Assembly (NCBI RefSeq): GCF_030253575.1 | Contig: NC_080557.1 | Span: 40,097,001 to 40,161,000, forward strand | DNA length: 64,000 nt | Origin: Rhododendron vialii | Taxonomy: Eukaryota; Streptophyta; Magnoliopsida; Ericales; Ericaceae | Reading direction: 5' to 3' | Shown here: piece by piece, positions 45,520 to 58,343 of the stretch | Layout: each line of letters opens with the position of its first letter | Numbering within the stretch: the stretch's first letter is position 1 | Program-made: the position numbers and the translations under genes | Notes under the pieces: model-generated | Database searches by the model: none | Told to the model about the DNA's origin: nothing | Seen by the model: only the letters and a program-made list of their open reading frames with translations

Positions 45520-48500
45520 CCTGAGTGAAAATATAGCCAGTCGTTGCTAGAAGAGGAAGTAGAACTGAGCAAGCCACAAGGACAGATGTTATACCAGCTG
45601 CAGTACCTTCCACGGTTTTCTCTATGAAATGAAAAAGTGTACACAAGTTATACGACTTAAACGGAAGAAAAACCCAACCAATGGAAGAAACCACACTTAC
45701 TGCCTGTTTTGCTCCACCTGAGGACACCATACTTGTGGCCAACCATTGATGCCTAAACATAAAAGCAACACAATACAGTTAACTCATGACAATTTCAAAC
45801 TTCCAACACAAATGAGTATCTAGTATGCTGTCAGTCTCATTAACCAAACGGAAGGATGTAATAGATTCTCATAATCTGCAAGAAACTAAAGTTCCTGCTA
45901 GTCCATAGAATCATTAACAGAAATAGTTCCTCTCATCGATCTCTTGCTAAGTGACAGTAAAACTAGAAAATTTTGACAACTTCTTGTTTCCATGGCCACA
46001 CACATTTCTCAACATTTGCAAACACAATAAAAGTGAAATAAATCAAATATTCAGCTAAATTCACAACCCAAATGTGTGTGTGTGTGTGTGTCTAACATAC
46101 ACAGAATCATAAGCAAAGATATACATGATTTCCAGTTCAACTTCCTATGTAATCCAAATGCACGCAGTAAGCACTTGTCTGGCTCCAAAACTGCTAAAAA
46201 TTATCAAGGTCCTGCAAATAATATTTTCACTTTGCTTTAGATGGGTATATTTAGTATAGCCTTTATTCATCTACGTGCAGTGCGCCAGTGTGGCAGCGTT
46301 CAAGCAGAATAAGCAGAATGTGGAGAACATGTACAACAAGAAGACATTGAATTCCATGAGAAATTCCGTTACAGTGTCACTACGAGGGGCCTCATATTAT
46401 AGATGGAGATTAGAAGCCTATAGTTACTGTCACAAAAATTCTCCTCCATGAGGGCTACGCATGTATAGTGAGCAACAGAGGTGCACAGTGTGCTTCCAAC
46501 CATTATCCCGTCCCCCATACAACAAGAAGCCATGCTAAACTGACTTGGAACATAAATGTACGATGGTCAAGCGTTTGAGACAGCTAAAAGTGAATTCCAC
46601 CCTATTTTAAGCTTAATAAAGATTGCAATGCCACCACAATGTAAACATGATACATAGCAACCAGATAACTGACCATCGTATCTCCAATTCCGAGACTCAA
46701 AATTCCAGCAAAAGGGGCAAGAGGTCGATCGTTGAACCCAGAAGACATCCAAATAGGAAGCGCACAGCCCAATAAGAGTGAAAAATGGCTGAACAACGAA
46801 AACGGATCAAAATGCAAGAAATAATTTGTTTTACAATGAACAAAAATCAAGTTGTATCTGTGTGCAATAAGGGAAAAATGACAGACCTGACAATAAGGAG
46901 ATCCGAATCACGATGGTCCGTAAAAGCATTCATGAATTGGTGCACCAGCTGTCCCAAAGGCCAAATTCTCCACACCTGCCATATCAGGAAGAAAACAGAG
47001 GGGAGCCCTTAGTAGAGTTGTCAATCATCTAAAACAACTGAAGCCCAACAAAAACGATCACCACATCCTTTTCAAATAAGATAATTGCTAAAATGATTTC
47101 TTGAATTTTTCACAGTAATAGTTTTTGAATCAACTTCTTGGATGATGATGGTGATGATGATATGCAAACCCTTGAATATTAGACATGAGAGGAATGAATT
47201 TGAGCTCTGACATTTTTCTTTTATACAGCAAAGAAAAACAAGAAAAATTGTACACCCATTTAATGAACTTACTCGAATAATTTCCAACACCAAGAACACT
47301 GCCAAAGCTGCACCGAATGCCAGATCAAGAAACTTAGGCTGGAAACCAAAAAAAAAAAAAACAAAGGTCAGCATAGATTAAAAAACTACCAGGAACCGAC
47401 TTGATTAAGAGTAGGGATACATAGAAGTTCACTGACTGAATGCTAAATACCTGGAAGATTAGAGCAGGCAGAAACATTAAAACAGCCATCAGATGGTAGT
47501 ACTTTCGAAGAAGGATCCTCTCAATCTTACTATTCTTTGAGATGTTGTAAAATCGTCGGACAGACACAAGTATAACAGCAACCCAGTAGATACACAATGA
47601 AAGCCTCTTAAAAGGTTCTGAGACAATAAAATCAATTACCCTGGAAAATACATAAAAAGAATAAGATGACATAATTGTCTTATCCCGACTAAATTCACAA
47701 ATTAGATCGACAAGAAAACTAGGATTCATTAGCCACAATATTACAATGTAACTGGTGTCAATTGATACCATTCATCCATAAATTGCATGATTAAGGCAGC
47801 GAGTAAACAAAGGTGGGCCTTAATTCTCAAAGAATTTTATCTCAATATATAGAAAGATGTTCTAATAGCACTTGAAAATCATAAGTACACAGAAAAGTCT
47901 GTCATACCATAATAAAGGATGCACATGAAAAGTTTGAACAATTTGCATCCACAACGGAACAATTACAATCAAGACCGAAGCCAGAGAAGCATAGAACATA
48001 ACAGATTTTCCAATCTCATGATAAGCCCTTCCATTGGAGTATTCTGAAGTTGTGAAGCATTCCCAAATTGGTAGAATAAGTTTAAGGAATATCGGGAAAA
48101 GAAGAAGTCCAAGTACCATGCCCTGCATGAAAAAGACAAATAAACTTTTGGATCTAGCTGCACTACTCATGATGACCTCCTTTTTCAGGTATTCTTCCTT
48201 CGCATGGGAATGACCGTACCTGAATAATGATACTTATTTCACTTCTTTTGATTCCATATTGCACATATGTCAACTCTGATTGCGATAAGTATCCATGAAT
48301 CTGCTCAAAAGAAATTGCTGCGTCTAAGATTTAAATCAAGTGGCTAGCTTGTCTGAATGAATGAAGTAAAAACTATCAAGCATGTCAAAGAAACTAACCT
48401 TTTACTAAGAGATTTTTAAAAGAACTGACCTTCGCGAAGGTAAGTGCAAACATGTCCCCAAAATAGATAACAAGACCACCAGTCACCAAAAGTGCCTCCC

Positions 48501-49333
48501 CTAAGAAGAAGGCAAATGGAATTAATTAGTAACAGAGAAGAAAATTTGACTTAACCAACCAATACTTCATAATGCATGCATTATAAAAGCTTTACAAAGC
48601 TGTAAGTGTAATCCGTTCATATCTATCTGTCTAATGACAAGTGGTTAACGGCATTCAATCACTAAATGAAGATCGTAGAGTAGCATAACATACCAATGGA
48701 AGCACAAAAAGGGAAATTATGAACCACATGCTGAATTAACTTCACAGTAGCAAGACCCTGACTTAGCACCCACAATAACTTCAATGCCGCAGACCAGCCT
48801 GTGAAAGTAGTATTAACATGTTAGTGTTAACTAATTCTGTAATCTCAAATCTAACACTCAATATGTTATGAATTGCAATAGGTACTTAAAAGATAGACAA
48901 AACCTTTAAAGCAGAAGAAGAATCGAAAGGTTACCAATATGATATTTCGTAGCAAATAACACACAATAGACTGTTCCACACAATGCTAGGCAACTGAAGA
49001 TAAACTTCACATCCCAAGTAGTACGCACAGAAATGGGCTGTATATTGTTGGGTAGTTGCCAAAGACGGTAGCCAAGGAAACCAAGCACATTGAAGCCACA
49101 GGCAAATGTGGCCCAATATTGAAGCCGCAGATATTCAAGATCTGTAGAACAGAAAAACTGAATGGAACTTCAAAACAGGCAAAACGATAGTAGAATGAAG
49201 TACATAAAATACCTGGAAAAGGAAACTAATCGAAAATATGTTAATGAATAGCCATGATGGAACGACGAATGATCTACCGAAACCACTTTTGATGCAGGAT
49301 AGGATCAAGTATGAAACAATCTTTTGATCTTTT

Positions 49334-49377
<44 letters not shown>

Positions 49378-50109
49378 CTATGGTATATCCTTGCAATCGT
49401 TTTGATTCTTTTGAAGTTACCAAAGGTCATATCTTTGATATTTTTAGCTGCATTCACCACTGTGGGTTCAGTTAAAGATTAGTTAAACACATGTTTACCT
49501 TGACATTTACATTCAGCATAAGACATGCTCACAAACTGACAGTGAGAAATCTCAAAAAGTGCCATTTATAAGATACTCACAAGTGTAAAATGTGAAGGAA
49601 ATACGAAAACTATCCTAATTGGGAATACAAGATCAAATCCCTCCAAAAATTCATCCGCTAATGTGGGTCTGATATAGCTAAACACCCCATATCAAAATCC
49701 CCTCCTGAGAGTTTGTCTTGGTAGGGAACTGTACCATCTTTTCTCCTATAAAATTCTCGGAGAAAAGAAACAGATGAAGTGTACACTGAAACCTATAATC
49801 GACTGAATTAACTAGCGTACCACATCTGGATAACACCATGCCCATATAAGCAAGAAAATTGAAATGCACATACTTATACATGATTTTGTACTACCAACAC
49901 GAGTCAATTTGATTTAACGAGAACTCGGTACCTTGAACTCCAATTTCATGTAAAGACAGAGCTCTCAATAGCTGTATCAACCTCGAGATCATTAGACAGG
50001 GAAGCGTAACCGCCCCAAGTAGAATCCCAGATGAAGCCCCTCGCCTGAAACAGAATACGAAAAATAAGACCACAAAACAAAAGGTAAATAAATCAACATA
50101 TATATATAT

Positions 50110-50174
<65 letters not shown>

Positions 50175-50773
50175 CTACAAACGGAACACCCCTCTCGGTG
50201 TGAACGGAAGCTATGAAGCTGGCTCACACTTCTAATTTCCTAAACTACCCCTTTCAACTACTCAAAGAAACTACCAAGAAGAGGAAAAAACACCACCTAA
50301 TTTTCCTCTCCCCTCTCTTCTACTTTCACATCTCAGACTTCATTACGGATTAAGGGGATTAATCTCAACGTAAAGTTTTTTTTTTAATTTTCCTGTTTTA
50401 CATAATTCGATTTGCACTTGCTTCGCAGCGCCCGGGCGTCTAGTAACCCTAAATAACGGAATTCAACCCTGACAAGAAGAAATCCACAAAATCAACTAGT
50501 CAACATAAACCCTAAACTCCAAAGAGGGAACCCTAAAGTAACGAAAAAATGTAAAATTGGATGAGAGAGAGAGTGGGAATTATACCTGGTCTTGAATTGG
50601 GCGAGTTGGGAATTGGGGGAGGAGTCGGCGAATACCTCGATGACGAGGGCAAAGAGGGCGAGGAGGGAGAGGGAGAGGGCTTCGGGGAGGAGAGAGAGGG
50701 GAGTAGCGTGGAGGATGGGAGCGATGAAGAGCAGAACCACGGCTCGCTCGCCGTTCAGCAGCGACGAAGCCAT
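45060..50773 (-). CDS. DOK1: Dolichol kinase
   Basis: CTP-dependent kinase of the ER membrane that makes dolichyl phosphate, the lipid carrier for N-glycosylation, GPI anchors and O-mannosylation. Fourteen exons in coding order: 50586-50773, 49932-50044, 48935-49141, 48694-48798, 48430-48500, 48220-48303, 47908-48122, 47451-47640, 47273-47338, 46887-46975, 46674-46788, 45701-45752, 45521-45621, 45060-45173; every junction is GT-AG and phases agree, 569 aa. The protein is hydrophobic throughout with many membrane segments. The motif DTMASMVGHKYG (residues 479-490) fits the D-x-x-A-x-x-x-G-x-x-x-G pattern of CTP:lipid kinases, and KTVEGTAAG follows (about 499-507). The C terminus AQLDNAFIPLVFYSLL is typical. 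It looks intact and matches Arabidopsis EVAN/DOK1. Confidence 0.96.
45481..45518. repeat. Compound (TG)8(AG)11 microsatellite at a splice donor
   Basis: On the coding strand the last intron of dolichol kinase starts gtctctctctct..., so the repeat begins immediately after the GT donor of exon 13 and continues as (CA)8. Length changes here sit within the U1 recognition site's edge. Confidence 0.9.
49336..49376. repeat. (AG)20 microsatellite in dolichol kinase intron 2
   Basis: Pure AG run in the intron between exons 2 and 3. Confidence 0.95.
50098..50169. repeat. (TA)36 microsatellite in dolichol kinase intron 1
   Basis: About 72 bp of TA with one G interruption at 50111, some 50 bp upstream of exon 2's acceptor on the coding strand. 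Confidence 0.95.
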
Positions 50774-50869
50774 GGTTGACCGGCACTGGGTGGGGGGGCG
50801 GGGGCGGGGGTGGGGGAATTGAGAAGAACGATTCAGACTGCAGCAGGCGGTGGGAGAAGCTGCAGGAAG

Positions 50870-50874
<5 letters not shown>

Positions 50875-50903
<29 letters not shown>
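50875..50903. repeat. (GA)14 microsatellite in the dolichol kinase leader
   Basis: Read on the gene's strand it is a CT run about 100 bp before the ATG, followed by a C-rich tract (cccccacccccgcccccgcc) just before the start codon. Confidence 0.9.
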
Positions 50904-50908
<5 letters not shown>

Positions 50909-51896
50909 TTTGGCGCGCACAGGTGGAGTGGTTGAATGAGCCGTTAAAAGTTGGTGCCATTCGTCTGACCAGTACCGTTTGTTTGGCCCGTGGTTTCTGG
51001 TTTCTGATTGGCGGAAACAGCGTGTCCAGGGGTGCTTGACTGCTGACTTTTCTAATAAAAAATACGCTAACGGCTTTTTGGAATTTTTGAGTTTTTTTAT
51101 TATGTTCTTATTTAAAAAATTTCGTGATTTTTCGTTTTACGATAATTTTTTTGTAAATTATTAATTTGTCTAGATGAGAAGAATTAAAAAATTAAAAATA
51201 TATATTACTTCTATCCTAATTTATTTTTTACTTTTTCTATTTCTCTCATCGCACAAATCAATAATTCACAAAAGTTTATCACAAAGAAAAAAACAGAAAA
51301 AAATTTTGAATAATGACAACAACAGCAAAAAAACCCTTAGTAAAAATCGCTTTTCTTATTTTCATCATCGAATTTACCTATAGCACATAAAATTCGCATT
51401 CTTAATTATAGTTTGTGTTTTCGCCTCATTTCTTGTTCTCGTTATTTTAATATGAAATGTTTTCGAAATACACTTTCGACGTCCAGCTTGTATTTTTGCT
51501 TATGCTTATGCACACACACGTTATATGACTTGGATCTCGACATAAGTTGAGGGGATTTTGAATGTTGAAAAATTGGATTAAACTAATCTGCAATCTCATT
51601 AGTTTTTATTGCTTGTAATTAAAAATTGAAAGGAGATTAAATAATTTGAAGAATTTTCTATCGAGTGAGACACCGTTTAGGTCCACGATTTAAAACTTGC
51701 CCTACATATTATATGTCCGCGTAGCCGCCCGGACTGAATTACTAATTTCTACGGTTTGCTATACAAAATGTGAAAATGATAAAACCGTTGGCTCGATGGT
51801 CTTTGTGTTCTAAATTTGCATTTTTTAACACATTCTATTGGTAAAGATAATTCACAAGTATTGTGAAAATCAAGTTTCATGCGTACAAGAACCGGA
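50904..51896. other. Gene-free AT-rich interval upstream of dolichol kinase
   Basis: Dolichol kinase promoter DNA, then very AT-rich sequence. No gene or repeat of note. Confidence 0.55.
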
Positions 51897-52354
51897 GGTG
51901 CTGTAGTGCACCCCGGTGTAATGCACGTGTAGTGCGAAACACGGACCGTTGATCTCGTCAATCAACGGTTATGATATGTTTTTAATCTTTGACTGATAAT
52001 AAATACTCTCTCAGTCCCAAAATCGTGGTCATTTTTGAGAGTACGTGTCATTTTTCAAATGATTATGTCTTACAATCTATAATCTTTTAGGTGATTTTAA
52101 AAACTTTGTGTAAAAGAGCTCATTAAGTTCTATCAAACAAGATTCATATTTGATATTAAAAAATATTACAGTATAAATTAGAAGATATAACCAATCTTTT
52201 GAGACTTCCAAAAAAGAAATGAGGACCAAGAATTTGGGACGGAGGGAGTATCTTTTACTTGTAAAAGATTATTTTTAATCTGGACCGTTAATTAATAAAA
52301 TCGACGATTATGTGCCGCTCTACACGTGCACTACACAGGGTGCACTACAGCACC
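51897..52354. mobile_element. MITE with perfect 16-bp terminal repeats, host to a Stowaway
   Basis: ggtgctgtagtgcacc at 51897-51912 and its exact inverse ggtgcactacagcacc at 52339-52354. Further matching words (gtagtgcgaaac, ggaccgtt, cgtgtagtgc) lie inward on both sides. About half of the element is the Stowaway MITE at 52006-52248. The outer target duplication was not resolved. Confidence 0.78.
52006..52248. mobile_element. Stowaway (Tc1/mariner) MITE nested in another MITE
   Basis: Flanked by TA (52004-52005 and 52249-52250). Ends ctctctcagtcccaaaat and the inverse of atttgggacggagggag are close to the plant Stowaway consensus ctccctccgtcccaaa. Confidence 0.9.
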
Positions 52355-53535
52355 ACCATCATTGTACAACTATCTTGTTTAGTTTTTGTTCTTAAGTTAT
52401 CGAGCACCGACCGTAAATAGAGAACCGAAACAAAACCTTAGTTGTTCGTTGATCTGGTTTGGTTTCAACTCCAGCAGATCGATCTGGTCAGTAGTTTTTA
52501 CTAAGATCGCATCAATCCGAACTATGAACACCGCTTGTAATTGTACGAATGGAAATATTTGTGACAAAAGAACAGAGTTGGTGACCTAACAAAACTAATT
52601 AAAGCCGATGGGCGCCCCGTGTGATTCAAGTTAATTAGTTGGAAATCTGGGATATCCTACACTGATGTATAACTTGGACTTCTTGTTATTACAATTACCA
52701 AAAAAAAAAACTTCCTCAAGTCTCGAACCAAACATGGCCTCAAAGTCGAAAACCAAGTCCAAGGTGGATTTGAAGGCTAGGTCTGGATGAACGTATTTTC
52801 TCCCCTTCAATGCATGGCCATTTTGATGACTACATGTGCAGAACAAAGTAAATTTAGGGACCCAGAAACCCGTGTAGTGCGTATCCCAACCCTTGGTGAA
52901 TGTTTTAAACGGTCCGGATAAACTCTTTTCCGGAAAAATTTCCTTTGAATTCGGATCGTTGAAAACACTTACGGAAGATTGAGATTTGCCCTACAGAGCA
53001 CTGTAGGATCCCCAGCCGAAGCTCTGGCCATATATGGGCCTACGGCCGAGCAAATTAGAGTTGTGAATCGTCGTTCTTGCCCGTCACATGCATCATTTCT
53101 AAGGGCCGAGCATAATCTAGGTAATTAATTTTGGCACTCGATTTTTTTATAATTACATTTCAATATTTTGTAGTTTTCAAAAATGCACATGGCGACAACA
53201 CTAGAAAAAAAAATATTAAACTTGGATTATCAAAAAGTGGAGTGTCAATCCTATAATTTATCCACTTGGTTTTTCTTTTGTCTTTCGTATTATACTGCGA
53301 GTAACAAAGTATACTACGAAACATATCTAGGACTGCCCAATTCGATGAAAAGCCACGTCCAAGGAAAGACATGTAGCTGTTTTTTGGACAAGACTAATAC
53401 TTGTTCCTAATCTCATAACTGAAATCAATGGATAACAGCCTTCCAACATTATAGCCAATGCAAATCCGACTATTATGCTTAATCACTCTTTTTTCGAATC
53501 CTTCATAATCCCTTTAAAACTACTTATCTCTTAAC

Positions 53536-53538
<3 letters not shown>
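52355..53538. other. Gene-free interval upstream of the glycosyltransferase gene
   Basis: No gene recognised. The last part is promoter DNA with a weak TATA-like ctttaaaa near 53512. Confidence 0.55.

Positions 53539-53592
<54 letters not shown>
53539..53592. repeat. (TC)27 microsatellite in the UGT 5'UTR
   Basis: Ends 7 bp before the start codon at 53600, so it almost certainly lies in the leader. Confidence 0.95.
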
Positions 53593-53595
<3 letters not shown>

Positions 53596-53599
53596 GAAC

Positions 53600-56275
53600 A
53601 TGGAGGAAACGCACCAAAAACCGCATGCAATCTTCATACCCTACCCTCTCCAAGGCCACGTTATCCCATCCGTTCACCTGGCAATCAAGCTAGCATCAAG
53701 AGGCTTCACCATCACATTCATCAACACCCACTTCATCCACCGCCAAATCACCGCATCCTCCTCGGCCGCCGACATCTTCGCCACCGTCCGCGACTCCGGC
53801 CTCGACATCCGCTACGCCACCATGAGCGATGGCCTGCCGGTGGAGTTCGACCGGTCGCTCAACCACGACCAGTTCATGGCCGCCCTTCTGCACGTGTTCT
53901 CGGCCCACGCGGAGGCTGCGGTAGCGGAGGTAGTGAGGTCGGGGACGACGCCGGCGCCGAGTTGCTTGATCGCGGATACGTTCTATGTTTGGCCGTCGAA
54001 GGTGGCGAAGAAGTTTGGTTTGAAGTATGTGTCTTATTGGACGGAGCCTGCATTGGTTTTTACTCTCTATTATCATATGGGCCTTCTGAGGCTAAATGGC
54101 CACTTTGGTTGTCTTGGTAAGCACGCTCCCTCTCTCTCCAACCTCCCTCCTACGCTAATCGCTAGGTAGCAAATAAGAAAATGCGAACAGTGCTACAGAT
54201 ACAGATGTATTTGAAGTCATTTGACTCGTGGATGTACATGATGCACGCGAAGTTCACACGATGCACATGTAATCTATGCGTGTCAAAATCGTCCGAACCT
54301 TTGCGTCTCAATCACTTCTCTGGGGCAAAGTGGTTTCATGTAGAATTGAGAATAATTCTCCAACTTTTCAGGAAATTTTCCAAGTCCTTTACTTTAGTCT
54401 GTTACCTTTTCATTTAGGAAAAGGCTACGCACATGAACATGCATATCTCAAATTTGCGGACAGCCTAAATATCAGGCGAGCCCATGCTCGTTTCTTTTGA
54501 GACTCTATCTGTACTCGTAATGTGGTACTCTTTTTTGTAATTTTTATTGAATTTCCGTTTGACCGGAAAAAAAACTCAAATTTGCAAAGAAAAATAAATA
54601 AATAAAGAGATGTTGTAGTGTTTCTTCAATTTGATAATCAGGTGTCCGAGACAGTTTACGTGCATCTTAACTAATCCTGGAGGACCATAACCCACCGTCT
54701 ACTAGCCGGTGCCTGAGTTAAAACCGGAGCAAAATGCTCCCTATTCACTTTAATCAAATAAAAATAAGAATGAAACTTCACGTACTTGCCGATCAAAAAA
54801 AAAACTTCACGTACTATATGTAAAAGGTAGCTGGCACCACCAAAAAATTGTGTATAAAATTCTGCTTGTATACTTTCTCTGTCTCAATTTATATATCCAA
54901 TTTGGGAAATACAACTTATTGAGGTGACATAATAATTACACTTTAAAAACTTGAAATTTCAAAAAAAAATTCAATTCAAATTCCAATTGTCGTTCAAATC
55001 AGGATACAAGGGTAAAAATATATTTTCATGCGACTTTATCATTAGACATCTCAAAACGGAATAACAATTCGGTTTCTTAAAAGTAAAAAAGTTGACAAAC
55101 AATATGAAACAAGGGAGTAACATATTAGCTATTAACGATCTCAAAAATGTCTTTTGAAAGGCGATCCACCTATTTAATATTTATCGTTGGTCACTTTAAT
55201 AATTGGTCTCATACGTAACTAGTTTCGTGTGTCTCTTCTTCCAATTTACAATCGCACTTAAATATTTCAATGCACCATGGGATCTTGCACTAACGTTATA
55301 CATCCATTTTTCTCATGATCAGAAGCCAGAGAGGACGCCATAGATTACATACCGGGGGTCCAATCCATCAATCCAACGGACACGACATCGTACCTCCAGG
55401 AATCAGACGGTTCATCGGTGTGCCACCAGATCAATTCCAAGGCATTCGAAGACGTCAAGGGTGCAGATTTCGTTCTGTGCAACACAGTACAAGAGCTCGA
55501 GCTCGACACCATATCAGCTTTAAAGACAAAAATGCCCTTCTACTCAATAGGCCCGATTTTCCCGACCGGGTTCACCAAAAGCCTCGTGCCCACGAGCCTG
55601 TGGTCCGAGTCGGACTGCACCCAGTGGCTCGACACCAAGCCTCGTGGCTCTGTTTTGTACGTCTCCTTTGGCAGTTATGCCCATGTCACACACAATGATC
55701 TAGTAGAAATAGCAACCGGGCTTTTGCTCAGCGGAGTGAGTTTTGTTTGGGTGCTTCGCGCGGATATCGTGAGCTCCGAGGACCCCGATCCTCTGCCCGA
55801 GGGATTCAGGGAGGAACTCGGCGACCGTTCGATGATCATACCTTGGTGCTGCCAGATACAAGTCCTGGCACATTCGTCCATAGGGGGGTTCTTGACCCAT
55901 TGCGGATGGAACTCGGTACTGGAGAGCATGTGGTGCGAGGTTCCAATGCTGTGTTTTCCCCTGTATACCGATCAATTCACGAACCGAAAATTGGTGGTTG
56001 ATGATTGGAAGATTGGGATTAACCTTTGCGATAAGAAGCGGATCATGAGGGCGGAAGTTTCGCAAAAGGTTGGCCGTCTGATGAGCGACAAAACCGGAGA
56101 TAAGTATAGGAGTGCGATCAAGGATGTGAAAAAGGGATTGGAAAATGCATTGAGACCCGATGGATCATCCGAAATGAATCTTGATCAGTTCATCAAAGAT
56201 CTGAAGTTCAGCATCCAGAAGAAGAGTGGGGGCACATTGGATCAAAACAAAGACCGGTTATCTAATGGAACTTAA
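53600..56275 (+). CDS. UGT86A1: UDP-glycosyltransferase, UGT86A type
   Basis: Family 1 UGT that transfers a sugar, probably glucose, to a small molecule in the cytosol. Two exons, 53600-54116 and 55323-56275 (GT-AG), 489 aa. The catalytic pair is present: His20 in PLQGHVIP and Asp126 in CLIADTFYVWPS. The PSPG box spans residues 347-390 (starts WCCQIQ, ends PLYTDQ), 44 residues long, with HCGWNS and a final Gln, which favours UDP-glucose. The opening 'WCCQ' instead of 'WAPQ' and the phrase YVWPSKVAKKFGLKYVSYWTEPA match UGT86A proteins. The single intron position also fits. The acceptor substrate is unknown. A (TC)27 run sits in the 5'UTR. Confidence 0.93.
54873..55117. mobile_element. Degenerate Stowaway MITE in the UGT intron
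   Basis: Flanked by TA (54871-54872 and 55118-55119). The end ctttctctgtctcaattt pairs imperfectly with the right end gaaacaagggag. Size (245 bp) matches the two other Stowaways here. Confidence 0.6.
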
Positions 56276-56568
56276 ACCATCGTCTGATGTATGCCTTTCG
56301 TGCGCGTCAGAACTTACCCGACAATGAATTTTGCTACCTTAGGATCCTTATAGTTACAGCCGCCCTGGAGCTTTCGGTCGCCGGCTCCCCTATCATCAGG
56401 TCGCCAACATCCTTGATCTTCCGGCACTGGGCAGACATCAGCCCCTATACATGGTCTTACGATTTTGCGAAGACCTGTGTTTTTTATAAACAATCGCCCG
56501 AGCCCCGATCACTGCAACCCCTAACAAATTATTGCCAGTATTTCTTTCACCTAATTTTGTTAAATTTA

Positions 56569-56998
56569 GGGCGTGTTTGATTGCAGATTTCGTTTTGAGG
56601 GGATTCGTAATGACGTGGGATTAGGATTGGGATTGAGAATGAGGTGGGATTATTAATGAGAAGATGAATTATTTATTCATGTTTGTTTTGCACGGGATTA
56701 GGATTGGGATTCGGATTGAGAATGGGAAGGGATTGTAAATAACATGTTTGTTTTGGTTAGGATTAGAATTGGGATTGGGATTGAAGTGTGTTTTTAAACA
56801 TGTATTGCTCAATCCCATGGGGATGGGATTACTAGTAACACCTCCCCCATGGTATTGCTAATACCCCCATTTTGGGGGATTAACAATCCCATGGGACAAC
56901 TAGTCCCCCCTCCAAAAACCTAACCAAACAAGGAATTAATAGCCCCATGGGATTATTAATCCAATCCTCCCCTCCCAAACCTCCTATCAAACACGCCT
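56569..56998. mobile_element. PIF/Harbinger-like MITE
   Basis: Ends gggcgtgtttgat and the inverse of atcaaacacgcc. The interior is rich in gggattaggattgggatt words at the left and their partial complements at the right, so the whole unit can fold. A 3-bp target duplication could not be fixed. Confidence 0.65.
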
Positions 56999-57531
56999 GT
57001 AATTTGCTCAACTTAATCTTCATGGAGTTGTAAAAAAGTTGCTTGGGAAAACCTCGGATTCACAGAATTTGCGTCCGAAATTCGTAGAGTATGTTTCTTT
57101 CATACTTTCGATCCGATTTCTTTGATTTTTTAGCTACTCGTGTAAAAAGAAAGAGCAAGAGAACAACATAATTTTCCAAAGTTAATTGAACCTCAAAAAA
57201 AACGCAGAAAATTAATTGAACCTCCAGTAGTCAGGTAGTTCTTTCACTTACCTTGCATTTTCATTTCATTCACCGATAAAAATCAACGCATAGCAAACTG
57301 TAATTTGTTTGGGCAGTGGTGAAGCCAATTTTTTTTTTTTTTGAAAATCCTTGCAATTTTCAAATCTGAGGTCGATAATTAATTGATAATTTTAATGACG
57401 TATAACGATAAATGACATACAACCGTGTGCATAAGTTAGTGATCATGATCAAAATGTTTTGGAGAATAGAAACACGATTAACGAAAACCAATAGTATATG
57501 TTAGGTCAACTAATAGTTTGTTTGGTACGTA

Positions 57532-57867
57532 CAGGGCCGGCCCAAGATATTTGAATGTCCAAGGCTAAATGATAAAATAGTGCCTTACATAAATTTTCTA
57601 ATTTAAAAATAATAAACAGAAATATTTATCTATATAGGAGTATCATTTTCATTCATACTATTCAATATGGTAAATATTTCGACTACCAGGATTTGAACCT
57701 AGGCATCTTATATGTGGAAGAGCAAATACTTTACCACTGAACCAACCAAAGGAGTTTGTATTATAGTTGGGCACAGAAAATATATATGAAGAGGTGTCCC
57801 ATTTTTTGCCCAAAATGTGGGGGCCTAAGACGGCGGTCTCTTGGGCCTTGCCATTGGGCTGGTTTTG
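57532..57867. mobile_element. hAT-like MITE containing a tRNA-like segment
   Basis: Begins cagggccggccca and ends tgggctggttttg (inverted, 9 of 13 matching). It is flanked by an exact 8-bp duplication ggtacgta (57524-57531 and 57868-57875). On the minus strand, about 57675-57752 reads ggttcagtggtaaag ... ctaggttcaaatcctgg, a tRNA-like box A and box B pair. No protein coding. Confidence 0.82.
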
Positions 57868-58107
57868 GGTACGTATCAAAGATGGAGCTAAGAGGTCTAG
57901 TGACGACGGCCATCACGACAAGAATTTTAGAAAATGCATTTATTACATGTAAAAAAAATTATCTCTAACTTGTATAGACTTGTTACCACTAGATTTTTTA
58001 GTATATTTTTTGCTATATATACTAGTCCCTAATCCTTTAATTTTTCTCAAGAAAGGATACCCAAAAAAAGTATTCCCAAACTAAATTTAATGGGCCAAAG
58101 TAAAATA

Positions 58108-58343
58108 CTCCCTCCGTCTGGATTTAATTATCTCTAGTTCTATTCTAACCGGCTAAAAAATGGGTTATATCTTTGAATCCGTAATGAATTTCATATCGAA
58201 TATAGATATTGTTTAATAGATCTCGATTAATTATATAATACAATGTTTTCGAAATCACGTAAAACATTATAAATTGGAAGATATAATCGATTGAAAAATG
58301 ACACAAACTCCAAAAAATGACTATTAAATCCAGACGAAGGGAG
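58108..58343. mobile_element. Stowaway (Tc1/mariner) MITE
   Basis: Flanked by TA (58106-58107 and 58344-58345). Ends ctccctccgtctggatttaa and the inverse of ttaaatccagacgaagggag match almost perfectly. It lies about 470 bp upstream of the ILP1 start. Confidence 0.92.

Noticed and set aside
1-56275. A metabolic gene cluster linking the 4CL-like and UGT86A genes
   Set aside because: The two genes are over 50 kb apart with unrelated housekeeping genes between, and no other biosynthetic gene is present.
57660-57760. Possible functional tRNA gene on the minus strand
   Set aside because: Box A and box B are present but no proper acceptor stem is visible and it sits inside a hAT-like MITE; treated as a tRNA-like relic.
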